Shown here: positions 34,630 to 43,765 of the stretch, piece by piece
Numbering within the stretch: the stretch's first letter is position 1
How the letters are laid out: each line of letters starts with the position of its first letter
From: Gammaproteobacteria bacterium TMED1
Lineage (GTDB): Bacteria > Pseudomonadota > Gammaproteobacteria > Pseudomonadales > Azotimanducaceae
Assembly: GCA_002167855.2 (NCBI GenBank)
Contig: NHBG02000020.1
Coordinates: forward strand, 155,117 to 219,116
Direction: 5' to 3'
DNA: 64,000 bases
The notes under the pieces: model-generated
The model's input: only the letters and a program-made list of their open reading frames with translations
Told to the model about the DNA's origin: nothing
Database searches by the model: none
Translations under genes and position numbers: made by a program

Positions 34630-36852
34630 ATGACAGAAACTCCGAAAATCATCTATACGGAAACGGATGAAGCTCCAAGACTCGCTACATTTTCCTTTCT
34701 CCCCATTATAAAATTATTCAGTGATGCTGCAGGTGTGGAAGTTGAGACTCGAGATATCTCCCTGGCGGGACGCATCATTGCAGAATTTCCTGAGCTTTTA
34801 ACTGCGGATCAACGTATAAAAGACGACCTCGCAGAACTCGGGGAACTGTCCAAAAAACCAGAAGCGAATATAATAAAGCTACCCAACATAAGTGCATCAA
34901 ACCCACAGATGCATGAGAGCATCAGAGAACTTCAGAATAAGGGCTATAACCTGCCCAACTATCCCGAGGAACCCCAAACTAAATCCGAAAGAGAAATAAA
35001 AGCGCGATACGACAAGGTGAAAGGTAGCGCCGTAAATCCAGTACTCCGAGAGGGGAATTCGGATCGACGAGCCGCTCGTGCGGTTAAAAATTATGCCAAG
35101 AAACATCCCCACTCTATGGGAACATGGTCTGCGAACTCAAAATCGCATGTTGCTCATATGACCAATGGAGATTTCTACGAGAGTGAGAGATCAACCATTA
35201 TGGCACAAGATGATGTTTTGAAAATTGAGTTCGTCGGAGAGGAAAGTATTGTGCTGGCAAGTGACTTGCCTGTGGAAGTGGACGAAATTGTAGATGCTTC
35301 TTTTATGAGTAAAGAGGCCCTCTGTAAATTTCTCGCTGAAGAAATAGCCTCGACGGAAGATGGCGTCTTATTCTCTCTGCACTTGAAAGCTACAATGATG
35401 AAGGTTTCAGATCCAATCATGTTCGGTCATGCCGTGCGAACTTATTACAAATCGGCTTTCGAAAAAAACGCAGCTATTTTCGAAGAGCTCGGGGTCGACG
35501 CCAATAACGGGATCGGCGATGCTTATGAAAAAATCGAAGGTCTGAGTACAGAACAACAAAAACAAATTTATCAAGACCTAGATCAATGTCTAAGTGATGG
35601 ACCTGATCTTGCTATGGTTAACTCAGATAAAGGTATTACGAATCTGCATGTCCCAAGCGATATTATTATAGATGCATCTATGCCCGCGGCAATTCGCGAG
35701 TCGGGAAAAATGTGGGGGCCAGATGGAGAGCTTCACGACATGAAAGCTGTGATTCCAGATAGGTGTTATGCTCTTGTTTACGATGAGACCATTAAGCATT
35801 GCATAGTCAACGGAGCCTTTGATCCTACGACGATGGGCTCGACCTCAAATATTGGACTCATGGCGCAGAAAGCAGAAGAATATGGATCCCATGAAACCAC
35901 TTTTGAGGCGCCGAAAGATGGAATCATCCGAGTCGTTGACAGTTCCAACAAAACGCTTATTGAGCATTCCGTTCAAGAAGGCGATATTTGGAGAATGTGC
36001 AGAGTAAAAGACAATCCCATTAAAGATTGGGTCAAATTAGCAGTAAATCGGGCAAAAGTTACGGGTTCCCCTATTATCTTCTGGCTAGATGAAAACCGAA
36101 GCCACGATAAGATTTTAATCGATAAGGTTAAAAGGTACCTGCCAACTCATGATCTGACCGGTATTGAATATCAAATTATGGCGCCTGCCGCTGCCACTGC
36201 TTTCTCCTTGGAAAGAATGAGAAGATCAGAGGATACTATTTCGGTTACCGGTAACGTTCTTCGAGATTACTTAACAGACCTTTTTCCGATTCTAGAACTT
36301 GGAACGAGCGCAAAAATGTTATCTATCGTACCTTTAATTAATGGTGGTGGTCTTTTTGAAACTGGTGCTGGAGGGTCAGCTCCTAAACATGTTCAACAAT
36401 TCGAAACTGAGGGACATCTGCGTTGGGATTCGTTGGGCGAGTTCCTCGCACTAGGTGCTTCTCTGGAACATCTCTCTGAGTCATTCAATAACAAGCCTGC
36501 TAAGATTCTAGCGGACACGCTGAATGAGGCGATCGAGAAGTTTCTGGAGGAGAATAAATCTCCATCCAGAAGGGTGAATGAATTGGATAACAGAGGGAGT
36601 CACTACTACCTTGCTACTTACTGGGCAGAAGCTGTAGCGGCTCAGAATCAAGATCCAAGTCTCAAGGCGCGATTCGATAGCTTAGCAAACAAACTAATCA
36701 CCAATGAAGATAAAATTTTGGCCGAATTAATAGATGCTCAAGGAGCACCCGCAAATATTGGCGGGTATTATCGTCCCGATCCAGAACTGGCCGATGCGGC
36801 TCTGCGCCCTTCTAAATCACTGAATGAGATCATTGACTCTTTCAATAACTAA
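34630..36852 (+). CDS. icd: Isocitrate dehydrogenase (NADP), monomeric type
   Basis: A 740-residue protein of the monomeric NADP isocitrate dehydrogenase family, close to the 741 residues of the Azotobacter vinelandii enzyme. It catalyses oxidative decarboxylation of isocitrate to 2-oxoglutarate in the TCA cycle. Supporting stretches are [18 protein letters not shown] at the start, [12 protein letters not shown] (substrate binding), [11 protein letters not shown] and [26 protein letters not shown]. The start is the ATG at 34630 with AAGG upstream; the track begins at a TTG two codons earlier. It stands alone behind a perfect palindrome. Confidence 0.95.
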   Translation: MTETPKIIYTETDEAPRLATFSFLPIIKLFSDAAGVEVETRDISLAGRIIAEFPELLTADQRIKDDLAELGELSKKPEANIIKLPNISASNPQMHESIRELQNKGYNLPNYPEEPQTKSEREIKARYDKVKGSAVNPVLREGNSDRRAARAVKNYAKKHPHSMGTWSANSKSHVAHMTNGDFYESERSTIMAQDDVLKIEFVGEESIVLASDLPVEVDEIVDASFMSKEALCKFLAEEIASTEDGVLFSLHLKATMMKVSDPIMFGHAVRTYYKSAFEKNAAIFEELGVDANNGIGDAYEKIEGLSTEQQKQIYQDLDQCLSDGPDLAMVNSDKGITNLHVPSDIIIDASMPAAIRESGKMWGPDGELHDMKAVIPDRCYALVYDETIKHCIVNGAFDPTTMGSTSNIGLMAQKAEEYGSHETTFEAPKDGIIRVVDSSNKTLIEHSVQEGDIWRMCRVKDNPIKDWVKLAVNRAKVTGSPIIFWLDENRSHDKILIDKVKRYLPTHDLTGIEYQIMAPAAATAFSLERMRRSEDTISVTGNVLRDYLTDLFPILELGTSAKMLSIVPLINGGGLFETGAGGSAPKHVQQFETEGHLRWDSLGEFLALGASLEHLSESFNNKPAKILADTLNEAIEKFLEENKSPSRRVNELDNRGSHYYLATYWAEAVAAQNQDPSLKARFDSLANKLITNEDKILAELIDAQGAPANIGGYYRPDPELADAALRPSKSLNEIIDSFNN

Positions 36853-36958
36853 GCACCATGATAGAAGAGTGTTTTAAGAATTACTGGCTATCGTTGTTCA
36901 TGGTTTGTTATCCTTTTCTAGCGCTTAATCAAAAACATGCAAGTGAAGGGAGAAAGAA

Positions 36959-37732
36959 ATGGGAGGCACCGAGGCCACAAGGTATGAGATTAAAAATGGA
37001 GCAGCTTGGATAACGCTCGACCGCCCAGAAAATCGAAATGCACTGTCTGCTGTCCTTGTAACCGAGCTCTATGATCATTTAGTCAAATCTAACGAAAATG
37101 ATGAGGTGCGCTGCATCGTACTTACTGGAACAGATCCAGCTTTTTGCGCAGGGGCTGACCTAAAAAATCCACCAGGATCAGAAATCACAGGCGGAAGGAG
37201 CATACCCTATCCAGAGGTACTCAGCTATATCATCAATAGCGATAAACCAGTTATCGCCGCGGTGAACGGGGCGGCATTTGCAGGAGGGCTAGGACTAATC
37301 GGTGCAGCGGATATAGTCATCATTGCGGAAGAAACCATTTGCAGTTTTAGCGAAGTTAGAATTGGAGTGATCCCCGCAAATATTTCTGTCGTATGTCTTC
37401 CGAAACTCGGAATACACCACGGTATGAAATTAATGCTAACCGGGGAGCGGTTCACTGGTAGCCGAGCGGTGGAGGTAGGTCTGGCGCATCGAGCCGTGCC
37501 TCGCAATGCTCTTCACGCTGCAGTGCAAGAGGAAGTGGATATGATAAATCTCGGAGGCCCCAATGCAATAATCGAAACTAAGAAGTTAGTGCGTAGGAAG
37601 GCAAAAGCATCATTAGAAGAGGATTTTGAGGAGTGCGCAGAGTGGAGTTTAAGGATGTTCCAATCTATCGAGGGCGCGGAAGGCATGGCTGCTTTCCGGG
37701 AAAAGCGCAAAGCTTCTTGGGTTCAAGAGTAA
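36959..37732 (+). CDS. Enoyl-CoA hydratase/isomerase family protein
   Basis: A 257-residue crotonase-fold protein. LDRPENRNALSAVLVTELYDHL opens the fold, DPAFCAGADLKN and AAVNGAAFAGGLGLIGAADIVI form the oxyanion hole, and SFSEVRIGVIPANISVVCLPKLG includes the conserved Glu position. The C-terminal helices are complete. These enzymes hydrate, isomerise or cleave acyl-CoA thioesters; which reaction applies is not evident. A strong GGGAG site precedes the start. The PTPS-like gene follows 28 bp downstream on the same strand and may be co-transcribed. Confidence 0.87.
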   Translation: MGGTEATRYEIKNGAAWITLDRPENRNALSAVLVTELYDHLVKSNENDEVRCIVLTGTDPAFCAGADLKNPPGSEITGGRSIPYPEVLSYIINSDKPVIAAVNGAAFAGGLGLIGAADIVIIAEETICSFSEVRIGVIPANISVVCLPKLGIHHGMKLMLTGERFTGSRAVEVGLAHRAVPRNALHAAVQEEVDMINLGGPNAIIETKKLVRRKAKASLEEDFEECAEWSLRMFQSIEGAEGMAAFREKRKASWVQE

Positions 37733-37760
37733 TCCCCCAACCATTTTTGAGGGCAGAGAT

Positions 37761-38249
37761 TTGCCTCGTTACAGTCGTATAGAAATTAGAAAACAAGCGC
37801 TCAACTTTTCCGTGGGGCACTTTACCATTTTCAGTGAAAAGGAACGTGAGAACCTTCACGGACACAACTTTCAGGTCGAATGCGAGATAACCGCGCCTGT
37901 GGGCGAAGACGGACTTGTATTCGATTACGGAATCATTAAGAAGATTTTAAGGGAACTATGCGATGAACTCGATGAGCACGTTATTCTACCCTCTAAATCT
38001 CCTCATCTTAGATTAGAAAAACAGGGGGAATATACTGCAGCGATCTTTCATAATGAACGACTGCTATTCCTTGAAAAGGATTTAATCATCCTACCGATCG
38101 CCAATACTACTGTGGAGGAGTTTTCGTATTACTTTTTAAATTTATTGACTGACCGCAGGGAATTAAGCAATAAAGGAATTATTGAGATTACGGTGAAGGT
38201 ATCATCAAGTCCAGGGCAGAGCGGTTGCGCCACATGGAAACTAGCATGA
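37761..38249 (+). CDS. 6-pyruvoyl-tetrahydropterin synthase/QueD-family protein with atypical active site
   Basis: A 162-residue T-fold protein. The three zinc-binding histidines are present (His20 in SVGHF, His33 and His35 in LHGHN). Other catalytic positions deviate: no Cys precedes HGH (QueD and PTPS have one; here the region is EKERENLHGH, Glu-rich as in PTPS-III enzymes where Glu replaces Cys); the usual Asp-His pair reads LDEH; and the pterin-anchoring Glu of VKVYET/VKET is replaced (VKVSSSP). A 20-30-residue insertion follows LDEH. The start is TTG at 37761 behind GAGGG. Coupled to the next gene by ATGA. The substrate probably differs from standard family members. Confidence 0.75.
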   Translation: MPRYSRIEIRKQALNFSVGHFTIFSEKERENLHGHNFQVECEITAPVGEDGLVFDYGIIKKILRELCDELDEHVILPSKSPHLRLEKQGEYTAAIFHNERLLFLEKDLIILPIANTTVEEFSYYFLNLLTDRRELSNKGIIEITVKVSSSPGQSGCATWKLA

Positions 38250-38947
38250 GGACTCTCGTGATCACAGGCGCCAGCAAGGGTATTGGTTTAGCAACCGCAA
38301 GCCTATTCTGTGATGCCGGATACGACGTATTTAATTTTTCACGCACGAAATGTCCAGACTCAAGAGTAATTAGCTATGCCATTGACCTAGGTGATTCAGA
38401 AGCCGAAGAGCACATAAGAGAAAGTCTCGACGAGACAGTCGAAGAAGAAACTGAAGTCTGTCTCGTTCATAACGCGGCAGCAATGGTTGTAGATAATGCC
38501 CGAGAGGCTAATCCAGATGTACTTTCTAAGGTGTTAAGAATAAACGTAATCGCGCCAGTAATTTTCAATCAGCATCTGATTAAGAAAATGAAGCCGGGTT
38601 CTTCGATTATATATATTGGGTCAACGCTATCAGAAAAAGGGGTACCCAATTCTTTTAGCTATGTCACGAGCAAGCATGCAGTGCTAGGATTGACGAGATC
38701 AACCTGCCAAGATTTGGTGGGGATGGAGATCCATACATGTTGTGTTTGCCCAGGGTTCACCGATACGGAAATGCTTAGAGCCCACGTCTCTAATGATAAA
38801 GAAATTCTTTCCAGTTTATCTTCTCTGTCTACATTTGGACGCTTAATTGATCCCAAAGAAATCGCAGATACGGTTCTCTTTGCCGCCAAAAACCCAGTAT
38901 TAAACGGTGCAATAATGCACGCTAATCTTGGACAAATTGAGTCATAA
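38246..38947 (+). CDS. Short-chain dehydrogenase/reductase coupled to the PTPS-like gene
   Basis: A 233-residue SDR. The NAD(P) motif is TGASKGIG (residues 7-14), the structural HNAA replaces NNAG, and the catalytic SYVTSK gives Tyr and Lys, with Ser in YIGST. I start it at the ATG at 38246, which overlaps the PTPS-like stop; the track used a TTG at 38225 inside that gene. A PTPS followed by an SDR is the order expected for tetrahydrobiopterin-like synthesis (sepiapterin reductase is an SDR), so a pterin carbonyl reductase is a reasonable guess but unproven. Confidence 0.82.
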   Translation: MRTLVITGASKGIGLATASLFCDAGYDVFNFSRTKCPDSRVISYAIDLGDSEAEEHIRESLDETVEEETEVCLVHNAAAMVVDNAREANPDVLSKVLRINVIAPVIFNQHLIKKMKPGSSIIYIGSTLSEKGVPNSFSYVTSKHAVLGLTRSTCQDLVGMEIHTCCVCPGFTDTEMLRAHVSNDKEILSSLSSLSTFGRLIDPKEIADTVLFAAKNPVLNGAIMHANLGQIES

Positions 38948-38971
38948 ATAAGGCAGCAGGGGACAAATTTC

Positions 38972-39730
38972 TTGGAAATTACTGAAGAAATAAGAGAAAG
39001 AAGGGAAAGAGTGTTTCTCGTATTAGCCGGCCTTTTCTTGTGCGCTATGACAATGTTAAATATTTTGGGGATAACCCGATTTGTGCAACTTGGACCAATG
39101 AGTCTGGCAATAGGAGTACTACCTTATCCTTTAACTTTTCTATGCACGGACTTGATCAGTGAAATTTACGGTAGAGCTCGTGCGAATTTCTTAGTGACGG
39201 TAGGGTTATTTCTTAACGGTTTCATTATCGCAACACTGTGGATTGCAAATAAAGTACCCTCAGTAGCTGAACAGACTCAACCACCTTGGCAAGTAATTGA
39301 ATTGGCTGAAGCCATAGCGCTTCCCACTGGAGCAAGTGTAGAGGGCTCTGTGGAACTATTCACGCTTATTTATGCAACAACTTCGGGAGCAGTGCTCGCA
39401 TCAATGATGGCTTACCTAGCAGCACAATATTGCGATGTTTATATGTTTCACTTTTGGAAAAAGTTAACGAAAGGGAAACATCTTTGGCTAAGGAACAACG
39501 GCAGCACAATAGTTAGTCAAGGGGTCGATTCCTTTATGGTAATTACAGTCACTTTCGGAGCACAATTTTTAGCAGGCGCTATTAGTGCCAGCGCGATGCT
39601 TGTACTGATGGCCCACAACTACCTGTTCAAACTTTGCGTTGCTCTAGCAGACACGCCTTTGTTTTATATGGGTGTATATTATCTGAAGCGGTATCTCAAG
39701 ATAACAGATAGCGATTTGAACGCAACCTAG
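38972..39730 (+). CDS. VUT family (YhhQ-type) putative 7-deazapurine transporter
   Basis: A 252-residue inner-membrane protein of the VUT/YhhQ family, members of which import queuosine precursors such as preQ0/preQ1. It has about six hydrophobic segments, and the signature region LGPMSLAIGVLPYPLTFLCTDLISEIYGRARANFLV is well conserved. The start is a TTG at 38972 behind AGGGGA. The gene follows the SDR by 24 bp in the same direction. With a PTPS/QueD relative two genes upstream, the cluster may handle pterins or deazapurines. Central helices are longer than in E. coli YhhQ by an insert near residue 95-125. Confidence 0.82.
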   Translation: MEITEEIRERRERVFLVLAGLFLCAMTMLNILGITRFVQLGPMSLAIGVLPYPLTFLCTDLISEIYGRARANFLVTVGLFLNGFIIATLWIANKVPSVAEQTQPPWQVIELAEAIALPTGASVEGSVELFTLIYATTSGAVLASMMAYLAAQYCDVYMFHFWKKLTKGKHLWLRNNGSTIVSQGVDSFMVITVTFGAQFLAGAISASAMLVLMAHNYLFKLCVALADTPLFYMGVYYLKRYLKITDSDLNAT

Positions 39731-39850
39731 CTCGTAGGCAATCAAAGGAAGTTGAAGCGGCAGTTAAACTTTTGGAATTAATATATCATGGCTTCCCTAA
39801 ATGGATAGTTAATAGTATGCTGTAATTATCGTTTTTTCTGAATTACTTTT

Positions 39851-41719
39851 TTGAGCGCCACACCCCTTGATGCTGCCCAGAATCAGACTGCAGCACCTTC
39901 GTTTAATTTCGAGCCCATAAATGTAGAGGCTCGCTTTGATAGTCCGCGCGCGGCAATTGATTCCGATAGATCAAAAAACTGGTTCAAGAGAGTCTTCCCC
40001 ATACTCTGGGTGAATAAATGGGCCTTCTCTATCGGCATAACCATGACTGTACTGACGATGTTGGTTAGTGTTGCTCTACCCGCACTGACAGGTCAAATTA
40101 TTGATGCGTTACCTAACGCGATAATCGAAAACCAGCCTGATCACTTCTTACTTCTAGTAATTATAATGATAAGTCTAACTGTTCTGCGATTTATCTTCGG
40201 TTTCCTTGGAACTTATCAGATGAGTCGAGTTTCCAATCAGTTAGAAGCTGACCTCCGCTCGGTTATTTATAATCATCTTGTAACGCTCTCCTTTTCGTTC
40301 TATGACAATATCCAGACGGGACAGGTAATTTCTCGAGCCAATAGTGATATCAAAGCCATCCAAATGTTCTTAATGATGTCACCGATGCTCCTCACTTCTG
40401 TACTTAGTTTCATATTTGCAGCCGCCTACATGCTATCCGTAAGCTTTACCCTGACGCTAGCGGCATTAGTCACAACCCCGGTCGTATACGTTCTAAGCAT
40501 GAAGCTTCGAGCCATAATGTTTCCTTTATCATGGCTAACGCAAGCCCATCAAGCGGACGTTGCAGTAATCGTAGATGAAAATATAAATGGTCAACGTATC
40601 GTTAAATCCTTTGCTCAGGAACAGAGCCAACTAACTCTTCTTGGGAAGGCTGCAAAAAAACTTCAGTGGGTGCAAGTACGCGCTATCGATATCTCTTCCA
40701 TTTTTAATCCCGTAATAGAGCATCTAACAGTTGTTGGGCAGGTTTTAGTCTGGGTATATGGTGGTTGGTTAGTCATACAGGGGGAAGTGCAACTTGGTGC
40801 TTTGGTCGCATTTAATATGTATCTTATGATTATCCAAGCACCCTTTCGCTTCCTCGGCCTGCTTTTACAAATGGAACAGCGTGCAAAAGCATCCGCGGGA
40901 AGAATATTCGAAATTCTTGATGAACAACCGGAAATCACTGACCGAGCTAATATATCCTCACTAAAAAGCCCCCAGGGGTATCTTGAGTTTGATGATGTTC
41001 ATTTTGCTTATAAGAACGATCCAGTCTTAACCGGTCTTGATTTCAAAGTGGAATCTGGCGAAACCATAGCAATCGTTGGTCGCACCGGCTCAGGAAAATC
41101 TACAGTTGTAAGATTGCTCTCTCGCTTTTACGAAATGTCTAGCGGAAGTATAAAGATCGATGGTATCGACATCCGTGACCTTGCTTTAAAGAACCTCCAT
41201 TTTCATGTGGGACAGGTGCTAGATGAGCCTTTTCTATTCTCGATAAGCATTAGAGATAACATAGCCTATGGAAAGCCAAACGCCTCCATGGCAGAAATTA
41301 TAAGTGCCGCAAAAGCTGCTCAGGCGCATGATTTCATAAAAAATATGGAAAAAGGTTACGACACTGTCGTGGGTGAACGAGGCTATACTCTCTCAGGCGG
41401 ACAAAGACAAAGATTAGGTATTGCGCGCGCACTGCTGGTTAATCCACCGATATTGGTTCTAGATGATGCAACCAGTGCTATTGATGTGAAGGTTGAATCC
41501 GATATACACGAAGCACTAGTAAACCTGATGGCTAATCGAACTACTATACTCATAGCACATCGACTCTCGACTATTGGCCTCGCGAATCGAGTCGTTTTAC
41601 TTGACGAAGGGAAAGCCATCGCCACTGGCACACACCAAAAGTTACTTGAGACTGTACCAAGATACAGCGAGATATTATCGCAGCAAAATCGTATGCCAGA
41701 ACGCGAGCCCAGATCATGA
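39851..41719 (+). CDS. ABC exporter half-transporter, degenerate-site subunit
   Basis: A 622-residue half-transporter with six membrane helices (about residues 55-340) and a C-terminal ATPase. Walker A GRTGSGKST (410-418) and signature LSGGQRQRLG (514-523) are canonical. The catalytic Glu after Walker B is Asp (LVLDDATSAID, Asp539), and the Q-loop Gln is replaced by Asp (GQVLDEPFLF, Asp458), so this domain is the degenerate ATPase of a heterodimer. The switch His is kept (LIAHRLS). Start is TTG at 39851, the only start before the first helix. It overlaps its partner gene by four bases. Confidence 0.88.
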   Translation: MSATPLDAAQNQTAAPSFNFEPINVEARFDSPRAAIDSDRSKNWFKRVFPILWVNKWAFSIGITMTVLTMLVSVALPALTGQIIDALPNAIIENQPDHFLLLVIIMISLTVLRFIFGFLGTYQMSRVSNQLEADLRSVIYNHLVTLSFSFYDNIQTGQVISRANSDIKAIQMFLMMSPMLLTSVLSFIFAAAYMLSVSFTLTLAALVTTPVVYVLSMKLRAIMFPLSWLTQAHQADVAVIVDENINGQRIVKSFAQEQSQLTLLGKAAKKLQWVQVRAIDISSIFNPVIEHLTVVGQVLVWVYGGWLVIQGEVQLGALVAFNMYLMIIQAPFRFLGLLLQMEQRAKASAGRIFEILDEQPEITDRANISSLKSPQGYLEFDDVHFAYKNDPVLTGLDFKVESGETIAIVGRTGSGKSTVVRLLSRFYEMSSGSIKIDGIDIRDLALKNLHFHVGQVLDEPFLFSISIRDNIAYGKPNASMAEIISAAKAAQAHDFIKNMEKGYDTVVGERGYTLSGGQRQRLGIARALLVNPPILVLDDATSAIDVKVESDIHEALVNLMANRTTILIAHRLSTIGLANRVVLLDEGKAIATGTHQKLLETVPRYSEILSQQNRMPEREPRS

Positions 41720-43638
41720 AAGGATTTGGTTCCAAACACGCCTCAGCAGCCGGGCTTCCATTCGCTGGTATCCCTCCAGAAATGGTCGAAAAAACAAATG
41801 CATTAATGGAGGATGAACCTGATTTTAATGATCTCCAATTGACATTCAGCCATCGGGCGGGCGAAGAGCAAACGTTTTCGCTGATTAATTTTCTCTCGCC
41901 ATACAAATATCGTATGTTGGGGGCTTTAGGTCTCGTAGGCATGACTGAAGCACTGCTCCTTTTGGGCCCTTATCTAGTAAAGGTAGCTATCGATGACGCA
42001 ATCATACCGAAGGATTTCGATGTATTGATCTGGGTGGCAGCCGCCTGGATTTTATCATTATTTGTTGCTGGCTTCGTAAGCGGTTTTCGTCAACGATACG
42101 TGGGCAGGCTTGGCCAGCTGCTGATGTACGAATTACGCATCCGAGTCTTTGCTCATCTTCAGCGATTATCGCTCGATTTTTTTACTAAAGAAAAAGCTGG
42201 GCGCCTGATGGCTAGGATGACTAGTGATATCGAGGCTTTATCAAACCTATTACAAAATGGTCTTGTCAATCTCGTAGCTCAGACGCTATCTCTGCTGTTC
42301 ATAATAGGAATACTCCTATCATTTAATATCAAACTCACTCTTATTCTCCTTGTCATCGCAGCACCAGTGATGCTGGTGATGACTGTATGGTTTAAAACCG
42401 TTTCTGCTAAGGGATACGCGAATGTGCGTAACCGTATCGCTGATGTACTGGCTGATCTTCAGGAAAGTCTTGCCGGAATGCGACTAGTAATTTCGTTCAA
42501 TAGAATGAAACACAATATAATTAGTCATAGAAATCGCGTGGGCGATTACCGTGACGCAAATAATTACACCGCAAGAGTCTCTGCTACCTACTCTTCTGCT
42601 ACGATGTTCGTTGACTCGGCTACCACCATTATTATTTTAGCAGTTGGCTACCTTATCTTAGTTGACATTAACCCAACACTTGATCCTCAAGGCGCCTTCA
42701 CCGTTGGCGCCCTTGTAGCTTTTGCCAATATGGTGTCCAGGTTTTTTAAGCCAATCAACTCACTTGTAGGACTTTACAATGAGTTTCAGTCTGGTAATGC
42801 CGCAGTAATCAAACTACGTGAACTGTTGGGTACACCCCCGTCCGTTCAGGAGAAAAGCGATCCTATCGAGATCGAAGATATGCACGGTGATATTAAGATC
42901 CGAAATGTAAGCTTCAGGTATGATGCGAATGAGCCGGTGCTAAAGAACTTATCTCTTCATATTGAGGCAGGCAAAAGTATTTCCTTTGTTGGACCAACCG
43001 GTGCAGGCAAATCAACGCTAGCTAAACTTATCGCTCGTTTCTACGACCCTAATGAAGGCAGTATTCTGATTGATGACTACAATCTTAAGGACCTCAGTAT
43101 TAAGTCTCTACACAAGCAACTGGGAGTGGTTCCTCAAGAACCTTTTCTATTCCATGGGTCAATAAAAGATAATATTAGATTTTCCAATATGGATGCTTCT
43201 AGCGATGATATTATGCAAGCCTGTAGAGCAGTTGGTATAGAAGACCTCATAGAGCGGCTACCACAAGGACTTGATACGCCTTGCCATGAACGAGGATCCT
43301 CACTGTCTTCGGGTGAGCGTCAGCTCCTAGCTCTAGCCAGAGCCTTCTTAAGCAAACCTCGTGTCCTCATTCTTGACGAAGCTACTTCCAATATCGATCA
43401 ACAAAGTGAATCAAAAATTGAACAAGCTCTTGATAATCTGCTTGAGGGGAGAACAGCAATCATAATCGCTCATCGCCTCGCTACAGCAATGCGTGCAAAC
43501 ATCATTGCCGTGGTGAAAGATCAAGGAATCGTTGAAATGGGTTCGCATACGGAACTCATCGACAGGCGTGGTTATTACGCGGAGATGCATAAAACCTGGA
43601 TGCAACAAAACGCAGGAACTAATTTAGGCCAACAGTAG
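41716..43638 (+). CDS. ABC exporter half-transporter, partner subunit
   Basis: A 640-residue half-transporter with an N-terminal extension, six membrane helices (about residues 75-350) and an ATPase. Walker A is GPTGAGKST, the Q-loop GVVPQEPFLF and catalytic Glu (LILDEATSNID) are intact, but the signature is LSSGERQ instead of LSGGQ. In the dimer this weakened signature pairs with the degenerate Walker B of the preceding subunit, giving one active and one inactive site as in LmrCD or TM287/288. Substrate is probably a lipid or drug. A transporter of lipid A type is possible but not distinguishable. Confidence 0.9.
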   Translation: MKGFGSKHASAAGLPFAGIPPEMVEKTNALMEDEPDFNDLQLTFSHRAGEEQTFSLINFLSPYKYRMLGALGLVGMTEALLLLGPYLVKVAIDDAIIPKDFDVLIWVAAAWILSLFVAGFVSGFRQRYVGRLGQLLMYELRIRVFAHLQRLSLDFFTKEKAGRLMARMTSDIEALSNLLQNGLVNLVAQTLSLLFIIGILLSFNIKLTLILLVIAAPVMLVMTVWFKTVSAKGYANVRNRIADVLADLQESLAGMRLVISFNRMKHNIISHRNRVGDYRDANNYTARVSATYSSATMFVDSATTIIILAVGYLILVDINPTLDPQGAFTVGALVAFANMVSRFFKPINSLVGLYNEFQSGNAAVIKLRELLGTPPSVQEKSDPIEIEDMHGDIKIRNVSFRYDANEPVLKNLSLHIEAGKSISFVGPTGAGKSTLAKLIARFYDPNEGSILIDDYNLKDLSIKSLHKQLGVVPQEPFLFHGSIKDNIRFSNMDASSDDIMQACRAVGIEDLIERLPQGLDTPCHERGSSLSSGERQLLALARAFLSKPRVLILDEATSNIDQQSESKIEQALDNLLEGRTAIIIAHRLATAMRANIIAVVKDQGIVEMGSHTELIDRRGYYAEMHKTWMQQNAGTNLGQQ

Positions 43639-43724
43639 CTTGCTTAATGGGCGTGTCGCACCTTCTCTAAAAAACTGGCTAGCGTCTTAGACAAGGATGT
43701 CTGTTTCTAGGATAAAAAGTGCCA

Positions 43725-43733
43725 TGGTATACT
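43725..43733 (+). promoter_or_regulatory. Candidate extended -10 promoter of ilvD
   Basis: TGGTATACT is an extended -10 element (TGn-TATACT) 33 bases before the ilvD start. The -35 match is poor (TTTCTA 18 bases upstream), as is common with extended -10 promoters. Confidence 0.4.
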
Positions 43734-43765
43734 ACTAGTATTTTAAGAGAGGAATTACTAGCGCA

